From: Cytophagales bacterium
GTDB lineage: Bacteria; Bacteroidota; Bacteroidia; Cytophagales; Cyclobacteriaceae
Assembly (NCBI GenBank): GCA_017303795.1
Contig: JAFLBR010000003.1
Span: 1-64,000 of the forward strand
Reading direction: 5' to 3'
Length of the DNA: 64,000 nt
Shown here: piece by piece, positions 43,801-51,379 of the stretch
How the letters are laid out: every line of letters starts with the position of its first letter
Numbering within the stretch: position 1 is the first letter of the stretch
Translations under genes and position numbers: made by a program
The notes under the pieces: generated by a model
Databases searched by the model: none
The model's input: only the letters and a program-made list of their open reading frames with translations
What the model was told of the DNA's origin: nothing

Positions 43801-44490
43801 GCAGGCTTTGATGTGAAAGATGTACACATGACCGACCTGATGACCGGCCGCGAAGATTTAAGTGAAGTAAACCTTATTGTATTTGTAGGTGGCTTCTCTA
43901 ACTCCGATGTGTTGGGTTCGGCTAAAGGTTGGGCCGGTGCATTCTTATACAACCCGAAAGCAAAAGCTGCGTTGGATAATTTTTATAATCGTAAGGATAC
44001 ATTGAGTCTGGGTGTGTGCAACGGTTGTCAGTTAATGATGGAGCTTGGTTTGATTAACCGCGAAGTTGAGATGAGTGCCCATCCAAAAATGCATCACAAT
44101 GGTTCGGGCAAGTTTGAATCTACCTTCATCAACATCAGCATCCCGAAAAACAACTCGGTTATGCTAAGCAGTTTCGAAGGCACTACGCTGGGTGTTTGGG
44201 TAGCGCATGGTGAAGGTCGTTTCGATTTAAAGAATCATCATAACTATTCTGTAGCTGCTACCTATACCTATCTGCAATATCCTGGCAACCCGAACGATTC
44301 GGATTATTCGGTTGCTGCGTTGAGTTCAGCAGATGGAAGACATCTCGCCATTATGCCACACATTGAACGCACGTTATTCCCCTGGAACTGGGGCTACTAC
44401 CCTACCGATCGCAAACAGGATGAAGTTGGGCCATGGATAGAAGCGTTTGTAAATGCACGGGAGTGGGTTACTAAGGTTTCCAACCTTTAA
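40807..44490 (+). CDS. purL: Phosphoribosylformylglycinamidine synthase, fused large form
   Basis: 1227 residues from the ATG at 40807; the upstream extension is pyrimidine-rich leader and is rejected. It converts FGAR to FGAM with ATP and glutamine in purine synthesis. The synthase part spans about 1-960 (VNSEHCRHKIF, KAETHNFPTTVEPFNGAATG, SIHDHGAGGHLNC); the C-terminal class I glutaminase about 975-1227 has its Cys in LGVCNGCQLM and a His/Glu pair in PHIERTLFPW. The linker near 903-916 contains a CAATTGA repeat insertion. The last five codons and the stop (KVSNL) lie in a REP arm. Confidence 0.96.
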   Translation: MIVFFRPAGATLYAVGTSQPFGSQDYEKLSWLFGGGQPLTEQAVGGYFIGPRKEMITPWSTNAVEITQTMGIAGIERIEEFTEASANTPHDRMLQRLYHGLDQDLFTIHHTPEPILEIDDIKTFNEKEGLALSQEEIDYLNNVSIALGRKLTDSEVFGFSQVNSEHCRHKIFNGTFIIDGEEKEATLFQLIKKTSKENPNYIVSAYKDNVAFIKGPRVEQFAPASGDKPDYFQVEDFDSVISLKAETHNFPTTVEPFNGAATGGGGEIRDRLAGGKGSIPLSGTAVYITSYPRLENGRAWEKKFEARKWLYHNPAEILIKASDGASDFGNKFGQPLIGGSVLTFEHLEHNKKFGFDKVIMLAGGVGYGKATDSKKESLQAGDKIILLGGDNYRIGMGGAAVSSVTTGEFANALELNAVQRSNPEMQKRVMNAIRALVESKHNPIVSIHDHGAGGHLNCFSELLEETGGTIEIDQLPVGDPTLSDKEIISNESQERMGVAMHAKDVDILKRAAERERAPMYVVGTATGDKQFKFVDNKKNTKPVELELNHLFGSSPKTILQDKTTTLAYAEVVYDVKQLSTYLEQVLQLEAVACKDWLTNKVDRSVTGRVATQQTCGQIQLPLNNVSVMALDFTSNKGIATGIGHAPSAALVNPAAGSKLAIAESLLNIVWAPLTYGLKGVSLSANWMWPAKNEGENARLYAAVEAVSDFACKLGINIPTGKDSLSMTQKYPNGEVVYSPGTVIISAVAEVSNIRKTVSPALQAVVGSKLIYIDFSKDSFQLGGSSFAQIVNQLGTTAPTITDENYFVAAFEAVQQLIKQDLVLAGHDISAGGLVTTLLEMCFPTPGVGMNISVSELGSDVVKVLFAENPAIVLQVENVASVEKILSINKIKSVTLGEVTNTRQLTIEKQQLTIDNLRDTWFKTSYLLDSMQRTKGHAEQRRDNIFKQPLEYRFPANFKGSFSALNINPKRRQPSGVKAAIIREKGVNGDREMAYALYLAGFDVKDVHMTDLMTGREDLSEVNLIVFVGGFSNSDVLGSAKGWAGAFLYNPKAKAALDNFYNRKDTLSLGVCNGCQLMMELGLINREVEMSAHPKMHHNGSGKFESTFINISIPKNNSVMLSSFEGTTLGVWVAHGEGRFDLKNHHNYSVAATYTYLQYPGNPNDSDYSVAALSSADGRHLAIMPHIERTLFPWNWGYYPTDRKQDEVGPWIEAFVNAREWVTKVSNL
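43513..43554 (+). repeat. In-frame CAATTGA microsatellite in purL
   Basis: CAATTGACAATTGA (43513-43526) and CAATTGACAATTGACAATTTA (43534-43554) are separated by AAAGCAA. They encode QLTIEKQQLTIDNL in the linker between the synthase and glutaminase domains. Confidence 0.8.
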
Positions 44491-44562
44491 ACTTTCAGCA
44501 AAAAAGGTTGGAAACCTTTTAGCAACCTTAAGTCTTCAGCAAAAAGGTTGGAAATCTTTTTG
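44473..44562. repeat. REP-like palindromes, family B, left side of RAYT 2
   Basis: A perfect 16-bp inverted repeat, AAGGTTTCCAACCTTT (44473-44488) with AAAGGTTGGAAACCTT (44503-44518), is followed by a second, partial copy: CAACCTT (44524-44530) with AAGGTTG (44544-44550). The segment TTCAGCAAAAA-GGTTGGAAA recurs directly. Arm 1 contains the purL stop codon. Confidence 0.85.
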
Positions 44563-44582
44563 GGTATTTGCTATCTTTAATC

Positions 44583-45240
44583 ATGCCCATTCCGAAAAAA
44601 TATCTGGCAGATTTTGAAGAACACAAAATTTACCATGTATTCAATCGAACCAATAACAAGGAAAGACTTTTTCTTTCTGACGAGAATCAAAGATTCTTCC
44701 TAAAGAAATATTCTGAATATTTAACGCCATTTTCAGAAACTATAGTCTGGTGTTTACTCCGTAATCACTTTCATTTTCTTATCAGAATCAAATCATCAGA
44801 AATAATTAAAGCTGATTTAAGTTCACGTGATATAGAATTTTTATCGGCCTCAGAAAAAGATTTTCTAAAAGAAGGTATAACGCTGAGTGAACTAGTTGAA
44901 AGAGCCTTTAAGCGATTTTTTCAATCGTATGCTCTTGCCTTCAATAAAGGTTCATCAAAGGAAAGGAAACTTATTTTACAAACCTTTTAAAAGACTTGAG
45001 ATCACTAGTGAAAGTCATTTTACGCAAGTAATCATTTACATCCATACAAATCCATCCAAGCACAGATTTACGAGTGACTTTTCATTATGGAGGTGGTCAT
45101 CGTATCAGGATATACCTAGAAATTCTGAAACACCACTTCATTCAGCAATTATAAACTGGTTTGGAGGAATAGATCAGTTTATCAAACTTCACAAGGAAGC
45201 TCTGATCAGATACGAACAAGACTTTGCCATTGAAGATTGA
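44583..45240 (+). pseudogene. Second REP-associated tyrosine transposase, frameshifted
   Basis: The first frame starts MPIPKKYLADFEEHKIYHVF at 44583, with the HUH pair in LLRNHFHFLI, and stops at 44990. The second, overlapping frame supplies the expected continuation: VHQRKGNLFYKPFKRLE, then the probable Tyr motif IIYIHTNPSKHRF, to 45240. Removing one base in AATAAAGGTTCATC (about 44950) joins AFNK to VHQRKG as in the family. It may be a recent frameshift, a sequencing error, or +1 recoding. Family-B palindromes sit at both ends, so the locus is a RAYT-REP unit. Confidence 0.82.
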
Positions 45241-45245
45241 GTTAC

Positions 45246-45292
45246 AAGGTTTCCAACCCTTAGCTTTCCAGGCACAAAGGGTTGGAAACCTT
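45246..45292. repeat. REP-like palindrome, family B, right side of RAYT 2
   Basis: AAGGTTTCCAACCCTT (45246-45261) with AAGGGTTGGAAACCTT (45277-45292), a perfect 16-bp stem with a 15-nt loop. It starts 5 bp after the RAYT stop and ends one base before the convergent arabinofuranosidase stop, so it may also act in 3'-end formation for both genes. Confidence 0.85.
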
Positions 45293-46813
45293 CTACTTCA
45301 CCTCCAGCACCACCACCGAATGTTTCGGTAACGTTACTTTTAGTACACCATCTTTCAACGAAGCACCTTTAAAAGTTGCGGGTTTGATTTGCTCAGGTTT
45401 TTGAAACGAGTTGTAGTCTTGCAGATTAGCACTGGTTAAAATTTTTCCGGTAACGGAAGTAAACTTACCACCGCGTAAATCAATGGTTAATTCCTGTTGA
45501 GCTTTCGCATCAATATTCACCAATGAAATATGAACAGCTCCCGTTGCATCTTTTGAAGCGGAAGCTGATAACGCTGGAAGTTGCTCGCCATCCAATACAT
45601 AAGATCCCGTGGTGATATCCAAAGGCAAATACGTTGCATCCTGATGTACGTTGTACATTTCCATTACATGATACGTGGGCGTAAGAATCATCTTCTCTTC
45701 ATCGGTGAGGATAACAGCCTGCAACACATTTACAGTTTGCGCCAGATTTGCCATGCGCACCCGATCGCTATGCTTATGAAAAATATTTAATGTGGCTCCG
45801 GCCAGCACCGCATCGCGGATGGTATTCTGTTGAAATAAAAATCCGGGATTAGTACCAGGTTCTACATCGTACCAACCACCCCACTCATCAACTACCAGCG
45901 CTACTTTTTTATTCGGATCGTACTTATCCATAATGGTGCTATGGCGCTTAATCGCATCATCCATAAACAGGGCGCGTTGCATGGTTTTAAAATATTGATT
46001 TTCGGTAAAGGTGGTTGATGGTCCTTTTTTACTCCAGTCAATTACGGAATAATGATGTAGTGCAATTCCTTCCAGCATGTTGTGCGGTATGTCGCGCATC
46101 AACACTTCTGTCCAATGGAAATCATCAGAGTTTGCACCTGAAGCAATCTTGAAAAGTTTACCACTCATAAACGTTGCATACTGGCGGTAGATGTTGGCGT
46201 AATACTCCACCGTCATATTTCCACCACAACCCCAGGCTTCATTACCTACACCCCAATATTTTACGTTCCAGGGTTTCTCTCTTCCATTTTCTTTTCTCCA
46301 GTTCGACATCGGGCTAACGCCATCAAAGTTTACATACTGCACCCACTCGGTTAACTCTTGCACCGTACCACTGCCTACGTTGGCTGCCAAGTAAGGCTCG
46401 GCACCAATCAGTTCGCACATGTTTAAAAAATCGTGCGTACCAAAGCTATTGTCTTCGGTAACATTACCCCACCATGTGTTTACAATGGTTGGTCGTTTTG
46501 CTTTCGGGCCCACACCGTCTTTCCAATGATAAGTATCGGCAAAACAACCACCGGGCCAGCGCAGGTTGGGTACTTTTAGTTTTTTTAATGCATCAACTAC
46601 ATCATTACGAACACCAGCTGTGTGCGGAACCTTTGTATCGTTTTCACCCACATAAAAACCACCATAAATACAACGGCCCAGATGCTCAGAAAAATGACCG
46701 TAAATGTGTTTGTCAATTTTGACTTTTCCCTGATCGGTGTGAACGATGGCTTTGTTTTGTGCAAAGGCTAAGCTTGCGAAAGCTGTGAGGAGGAGAGTTA
46801 GATAAAATTTCAT
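45293..46813 (-). CDS. Alpha-L-arabinofuranosidase, GH51
   Basis: 506 residues. A signal peptide (1-18, ending AFA) is followed by a (beta/alpha)8 catalytic domain (about 30-390) and a C-terminal beta-sandwich (about 395-506). The GH51 acid/base Glu lies in WGVGNEAWGCGG (about 192) and the nucleophile Glu in ALVVDEWGGWYD (about 310). It removes terminal arabinose from arabinan or arabinoxylan in the periplasm or outside the cell. No susCD genes adjoin it, so it is not in an obvious polysaccharide-utilisation locus. Start fixed by the signal peptide. Confidence 0.94.
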   Translation of the reverse strand: MKFYLTLLLTAFASLAFAQNKAIVHTDQGKVKIDKHIYGHFSEHLGRCIYGGFYVGENDTKVPHTAGVRNDVVDALKKLKVPNLRWPGGCFADTYHWKDGVGPKAKRPTIVNTWWGNVTEDNSFGTHDFLNMCELIGAEPYLAANVGSGTVQELTEWVQYVNFDGVSPMSNWRKENGREKPWNVKYWGVGNEAWGCGGNMTVEYYANIYRQYATFMSGKLFKIASGANSDDFHWTEVLMRDIPHNMLEGIALHHYSVIDWSKKGPSTTFTENQYFKTMQRALFMDDAIKRHSTIMDKYDPNKKVALVVDEWGGWYDVEPGTNPGFLFQQNTIRDAVLAGATLNIFHKHSDRVRMANLAQTVNVLQAVILTDEEKMILTPTYHVMEMYNVHQDATYLPLDITTGSYVLDGEQLPALSASASKDATGAVHISLVNIDAKAQQELTIDLRGGKFTSVTGKILTSANLQDYNSFQKPEQIKPATFKGASLKDGVLKVTLPKHSVVVLEVK

Positions 46814-46834
46814 ATCAAAAGAGTTTTGTAAAAT

Positions 46835-46874
46835 GTTACCAGTTGCCTGTTCCCGGTAACCGGAAACTGGTAAC
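46835..46874. repeat. Nested palindrome between ppc and the arabinofuranosidase gene
   Basis: GTTACCAGTT (46835-46844) with AACTGGTAAC (46865-46874), enclosing CCGGTAACCGG. GGTAACCGG occurs twice in 25 bp. It lies just after the ppc stop (minus strand) and may be a terminator, though no long T-tract follows, or a member of a dispersed repeat family. Confidence 0.6.
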
Positions 46875-46885
46875 CGGTTTTCTGT

Positions 46886-49456
46886 TTATGCTGAGTTCCG
46901 TGCTGCATTAATAATTCCAAACATACATCGTATAATCAACTTGCGATATCGTTGTTCATAAATTTTATTGGAATCGTTGAGGTTGCGAATATTCATTAAC
47001 GCAAATTGCTGAATGGCGATAAGAGGAAGAACAATTCGCTCGCGTAAGCGAACTGAATCGCGAATGACCGGATTGTTTTCCATTAATCCACTTAACCCCG
47101 AAACTTCCAATACACGCTTGCATGAAAGCTCGTACTCGGCATACATCTTCTTCCAGAACTCGCCAAACTCAGGATCGCTTGCCAGATAGGTAGTTGCCTG
47201 ATAGTACGTTTTAGAAAGCGACATCATACTGTTACCTAATAATGTTCGGAAGAAAAGCGACTCCTGATAGAACGTTTTCAGTTTTTCAATGCCGTGCTTT
47301 TCCGCAATAGCGGTAATAGCTGAACCAACGCCATAAAAGCCGGGAATATTTTGTTTCATCATGGCCCACGAGCCTACAAAAGGTATAGCCCGCAGGTCTT
47401 CAAACTTTAATCCTTCAGTTGCACTTCGCTTTACCGGACGAGAACCAATGTTGGTATCGCCAAAGAAAGAAAGCGGTGTAACTTTTTCTAAGTAGGGCAC
47501 AAACTTATCGTGATGCTTCAGGCTGAGGTAGGCTTTGTAACCGGCTTCGGCAAGTTCATCCAAAATCTTTTTTTGTTCATCTGATAGTTGGCTTTCATCG
47601 CGTTTAAACACATCGCCTTCCAACCCGGCCGAAATCAATTGTTCCAGATTGTATTTACATGAACCTACCTTACCAAAATTAGAACTGATGGTTTGCCCTT
47701 GAATAGTAATCTGCACTTCTTCATTCTCGATTGTATCGCCCAACGAAGCATAGAAGTCGTGCGTGTTTCCGCCTCCACGCGCAGGCGGCCCACCGCGACC
47801 ATCAAAGAACAAGGCTTTCAAATCGTACTTGCGTGAAATTGCCGTAAGATTTTCTTTCGCGCGGAAGATAGACCAGTTTGCACGCAGGTAGCCACCATCT
47901 TTGGTACCATCCGAAAAACCAAGCATGATGGTTTGATGCGATTTACGAGTGGTAAGATGTTGGCGATAGGGCGCAATCTGATATAACGCATCCATAATTT
48001 GTGGTGCGTGCGTCAGGTCGTCAATCGTTTCGAATAACGGCACCACATCCAACTCCAATCCAGAATCTGTTCCCAATAATAACCTGCCCAACACAAACAC
48101 TTCAATAATATGCAAGGCGCTCTGGCAATTACTGATTACATACCGATGGCTTCCGGTTGTACCATTCTCTTTTTGGATTTCGCCTATTACACGAATGCTG
48201 TTTAAGGTTTCTTTTACAAAATCATCAGTCAGCGCAAGTGTATTTAAATCCAGCTTCAGCGAAAGCAGGTAATTGATTTGTTCGGGTTGCGAAAGTTTCA
48301 AAAAATCCGCGCCAGAAATTGTCTTGCCAGACTTTGCACCACAATCTAAAATATGATTCCAAACAAAATCATGCCTGCGGCTATCTTGCCGAACATCCAG
48401 ACTGGCAAAATGAAACCCGAACAATTTTACTTTAATCAGGAAAGTATCGAGTAAATCCAGAAACAAACCATCGTGATCTTCAGCCAGTTTTTTTCTTACC
48501 AGAGTCAAATCCGCAACAAGATCTTCAACCGCTTTGTAACCACGTTGGGCTCCATAAGCCCAGTTATAAATCTTGCGTTCAATTTCAGTTACTAATTTAT
48601 CTACGCCTCTAAACGTAAGTCTTCTGCGCAGCGCACGTAAATCGCGGGCGTAACATTTCAAAATGCTATCCTGAAGTTTAGCGGCAACTTTGCGTGTAAT
48701 CTCGCTGGTAACAAACGGGTTTCCGTCTCTATCGCCACCCGGCCAAAAACCAATTACAACCAATCTATCGTTTTTCCATTCTGATAAGGGCAGGTTTAAT
48801 CCTGCGCAAAGCGATTGAATAATTTCTGGAATGGATTGATAAAAAACATTTTCGAGATACCAGCATAAGCTCACCGCTTCATCGTAAGGCGTGGGTTTAT
48901 CCTGATTGATAAAACCGGTTTTACCTAATTGCTGCAATAACAAATTAATGTGCTGCAGATTGCTGTCGCGGATTGATTTTTCAAGATCGGTAAGAATACC
49001 CAACACATAACCCGGATAAAATTGTGTAGGGTGTGCCGTTAGTACCGGGCGCAGACTAAAATTTTCAAGGCGGGCAATCAGTTCTTTTTCTTTCCGATCG
49101 AACCGGGTGCGTTGTAAAAGCGAAGCTACTGTTCCCTTACCCGTAGTATCATTAATCTGTTCGAAGGAAGAGTCCTCTACCGAATCGAACAAAGCTACTT
49201 GCCGCTCTACGTATTGAATAAACTTAAAGAGCAACGCAAACTGTTCTTCGGGTTTTGCATTGGGCACAAGATCAGTAAAGAAATGGCTTAAGATTTCAGT
49301 GGCCGGTTTGCCTTGTTCAAAAGCCTCCTCACAGTATTGTTGCAAAAATGGCAGCAGTGTACCCGTTCGTTGAATATCCTGAAAAGGTAAATTCAAAAAC
49401 AGGCTATTATAGATGTGATACCTGGCGCCAACCGTCTGTTCGTATTTAGAAGTCAT
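46886..49456 (-). CDS. ppc: Phosphoenolpyruvate carboxylase
   Basis: 856 residues, close to the bacterial norm. It carboxylates PEP to oxaloacetate with bicarbonate to refill the TCA cycle. Catalytic motifs: VLTAHPTQ (His, about 139), GFSDGTKDGGYLRANW (about 530) and FFDGRGGPPARGGGNTHDF (about 570). The chain ends INAARNSA, whereas the classical end is NTG. Monocistronic or the first of a pair with the downstream arabinofuranosidase, separated by a palindromic 72-bp gap. Confidence 0.95.
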   Translation of the reverse strand: MTSKYEQTVGARYHIYNSLFLNLPFQDIQRTGTLLPFLQQYCEEAFEQGKPATEILSHFFTDLVPNAKPEEQFALLFKFIQYVERQVALFDSVEDSSFEQINDTTGKGTVASLLQRTRFDRKEKELIARLENFSLRPVLTAHPTQFYPGYVLGILTDLEKSIRDSNLQHINLLLQQLGKTGFINQDKPTPYDEAVSLCWYLENVFYQSIPEIIQSLCAGLNLPLSEWKNDRLVVIGFWPGGDRDGNPFVTSEITRKVAAKLQDSILKCYARDLRALRRRLTFRGVDKLVTEIERKIYNWAYGAQRGYKAVEDLVADLTLVRKKLAEDHDGLFLDLLDTFLIKVKLFGFHFASLDVRQDSRRHDFVWNHILDCGAKSGKTISGADFLKLSQPEQINYLLSLKLDLNTLALTDDFVKETLNSIRVIGEIQKENGTTGSHRYVISNCQSALHIIEVFVLGRLLLGTDSGLELDVVPLFETIDDLTHAPQIMDALYQIAPYRQHLTTRKSHQTIMLGFSDGTKDGGYLRANWSIFRAKENLTAISRKYDLKALFFDGRGGPPARGGGNTHDFYASLGDTIENEEVQITIQGQTISSNFGKVGSCKYNLEQLISAGLEGDVFKRDESQLSDEQKKILDELAEAGYKAYLSLKHHDKFVPYLEKVTPLSFFGDTNIGSRPVKRSATEGLKFEDLRAIPFVGSWAMMKQNIPGFYGVGSAITAIAEKHGIEKLKTFYQESLFFRTLLGNSMMSLSKTYYQATTYLASDPEFGEFWKKMYAEYELSCKRVLEVSGLSGLMENNPVIRDSVRLRERIVLPLIAIQQFALMNIRNLNDSNKIYEQRYRKLIIRCMFGIINAARNSA

Positions 49457-49572
49457 CCGTTTTTGGTAAGAGAAAATTTTCCTGAAAATAATGCCAAACG
49501 CCTTATTGTTTCAATTTTCGAAGGCATTTCCTTCATTTTAGCTAAACATTTCTGTTAAAGAATTTAACTGGC

Positions 49573-49603
49573 TTGCTTCGCCCTGTAAAATGATTTACCT
49601 TTT
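49573..49603 (+). promoter_or_regulatory. Candidate promoter of the DUF4136 lipoprotein gene
   Basis: TTG at 49573-49575 is followed after 20 nt by TACCTTTT (49596-49603, 7 of 8 to TAnnTTTG). The spacing fits the Bacteroidota -33/-7 rule, and the ATG is 21 nt further on. Confidence 0.4.
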
Positions 49604-49623
49604 CTTGTCTAATCCAAACACCT

Positions 49624-50202
49624 ATGAGGAAATTTTACATTCTCGTGTTGCTACCTGTTCTGTTAGGTTCGTGCCTGGGGTATAAAGAGTTGCCGGTAGA
49701 GTACGATTACAGCTATAGAGGAAACTTCAAAAAGTATCGAAGCTTTGATATAATGCGCCCGATGGGGTTGAACGATTCTACCATGATTAATGAGATTGTA
49801 GAAAAGTCAATTGTTTCGCGCATGAAGTTTTTAGGATACCGGCAAACCGAATCAAAGCCGCACCTGATTATTGGTTTTAAAATGTATTCTGATAGCCTTC
49901 GGTTTAATGGATACGACCAACCCGACATTGAAGAGTGGGTACGGGTTCAAAAAGAAGATGAGAAATACGATTCTAAAAAAATTGATCTGAAAACCGGCAC
50001 CTTACTGATACAGTTTTTTGACAGACGCCAGAACCGATCTATCTGGCAAGGTTATGCCACCACACTATATGGTAGTATTAACTTTAATAACGAGCGCCAC
50101 CTGCGCAATGCCGTTATCTCAATTCTGGATAAATACCGGTTTATGGCCGAAGGATTTGTGGAAGGCACCCAAACTGCCGAGGTTGAAGATCTGGATAAAT
50201 AA
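49624..50202 (+). CDS. DUF4136 lipoprotein
   Basis: 192 residues. Lipoprotein signal MRKFYILVLLPVLLGSC (lipobox LGSC, Cys17). The mature part matches the DUF4136 plan: an early VEYDYSYRGNFKKYRSFDI, a central L-x-I-G-F-x(6)-D, and a Q-x-x-I-W-Q-G-Y-A strand. Family members are outer-membrane or periplasmic lipoproteins of unknown function. Monocistronic, with its own candidate promoter. Confidence 0.82.
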   Translation: MRKFYILVLLPVLLGSCLGYKELPVEYDYSYRGNFKKYRSFDIMRPMGLNDSTMINEIVEKSIVSRMKFLGYRQTESKPHLIIGFKMYSDSLRFNGYDQPDIEEWVRVQKEDEKYDSKKIDLKTGTLLIQFFDRRQNRSIWQGYATTLYGSINFNNERHLRNAVISILDKYRFMAEGFVEGTQTAEVEDLDK

Positions 50203-50230
50203 ATCCGCTTTAAATACCTAAAAACACTGA

Positions 50231-50255
50231 ATTTCGAGTTTTCAGTTCTCGAAAT
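50231..50255. promoter_or_regulatory. Inverted repeat upstream of the tRNA-Gln promoter
   Basis: ATTTCGAG (50231-50238) with CTCGAAAT (50248-50255), loop of 9. It covers the expected -33 region for the -7 box at 50262. It could be an operator or the 3' hairpin of the DUF4136 transcript (no T-tract). Confidence 0.3.
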
Positions 50256-50261
50256 TGTTCC

Positions 50262-50269
50262 TACATTTG
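50262..50269 (+). promoter_or_regulatory. Candidate -7 box of the tRNA-Gln / prs transcript
   Basis: TACATTTG, a perfect TAnnTTTG match, lies 28 nt upstream of the mature tRNA 5' end, giving a leader of about 20 nt. Confidence 0.5.
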
Positions 50270-50296
50270 CACCTCAAATTTTTGATTTGAATACAC

Positions 50297-50367
50297 TGTC
50301 CTATGGTGTAACGGTAACACAGCAGATTTTGATTCTGCTTTTCTAGGTTCGAATCCTAGTAGGACAA
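50297..50367 (+). tRNA. tRNA-Gln (anticodon TTG)
   Basis: Acceptor stem TGTCCTA pairs with TAGGACA, discriminator A. The anticodon arm is GCAGA-TTTTGAT-TCTGC with anticodon TTG, and the T arm is CTAGG-TTCGAAT-CCTAG. CCA is not encoded. It lies 39 bp upstream of prs and is probably on the same primary transcript. Confidence 0.95.
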
Positions 50368-50406
50368 CTCAAAATCCTGGGAAACCAGGATTTAATTTTT
50401 AAAGCA

Positions 50407-51336
50407 ATGGCTGTTAAAATCTTTTCCGGAAGGGCAACTACCTATTTGGCTGACAAAATTGCTCATGCCTATGGTGAGCCTCTGGGCCGGGTAGATTATC
50501 AGCAGTTCAGCGATGGTGAAATGTCGCCCTTTATCGGGGAGTCAGTTCGGGGGCACGATGTATTTATTGTGCAATCCACCTTTGCGCCAGCCGAAAATTT
50601 TATGGAACTATTGCTGATGATTGATGCAGCAAAAAGAGCCAGTTGTTCGAATGTAAATGTGATTATTCCATACTTCGGATATGCCCGCCAGGATCGTAAA
50701 GACAAACCAAGAGTAGCCATTGCCGCCAAATTGATTGCCAACTTGCTTTCGGCAGCGGGTGCCAATCGCATTATGACATGCGATTTACATGCCGATCAGA
50801 TTCAAGGCTTCTTTGACATTCCAGTAGATCACTTAGATGGCAATTACATTTTTGTTCCTTATCTGAAATCGCTCAATCTGGAGAACATCATGTTTGCTTC
50901 TCCCGATGTGGGTGGAATTAAAAGAGCCCGCAGCTTTGCGAAATTCTTTAATGCCGATCTGGCCGTGTGTGATAAATACCGGAAAGAAGCCAACAAGATT
51001 GAGTCGATGCGCCTGATTGGCGATGTAGAAGGTAAAGACGTTGTGCTGGTAGATGATCTGGTGGATACTGCCGGCACCATCTGTAAAGCGGCTGGTCTTT
51101 TAAAAGAAAAAGGTGCCACTACTGTAAGAGCTATTTGTACACACCCGGTTTTATCGGGCAATGCATACGATAACATTCAAAATTCGGCATTGGAAGAGTT
51201 GGTAGTAACCGATACTATTCCTTTAAAACAGAAGACTAATAAAATAAAAGTACTAAGCGTATCTGATCTTTTTGCGAAAGCTATTCGTAAGATTCACGAT
51301 CATGAGTCTATAAGTTCTTTATTTATCCGTTTGTAA
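50407..51336 (+). CDS. prs: Ribose-phosphate pyrophosphokinase
   Basis: 309 residues, the family norm. It makes PRPP from ribose 5-phosphate and ATP for purine, pyrimidine, His and Trp synthesis. Visible motifs: FSDGEM near the N-terminus, the ATP loop YFGYARQDRKDKPR, the metal-binding TCDLHADQIQGFF, and the PRPP loop VLVDDLVDTAGTI (about 217). It lies between tRNA-Gln and rplY with gaps of 39 and 43 bp, a translation/nucleotide cluster. Confidence 0.96.
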   Translation: MAVKIFSGRATTYLADKIAHAYGEPLGRVDYQQFSDGEMSPFIGESVRGHDVFIVQSTFAPAENFMELLLMIDAAKRASCSNVNVIIPYFGYARQDRKDKPRVAIAAKLIANLLSAAGANRIMTCDLHADQIQGFFDIPVDHLDGNYIFVPYLKSLNLENIMFASPDVGGIKRARSFAKFFNADLAVCDKYRKEANKIESMRLIGDVEGKDVVLVDDLVDTAGTICKAAGLLKEKGATTVRAICTHPVLSGNAYDNIQNSALEELVVTDTIPLKQKTNKIKVLSVSDLFAKAIRKIHDHESISSLFIRL

Positions 51337-51379
51337 TTTCTTAATCACAATAAATAAATCAATTAAACCAAAAACAATC

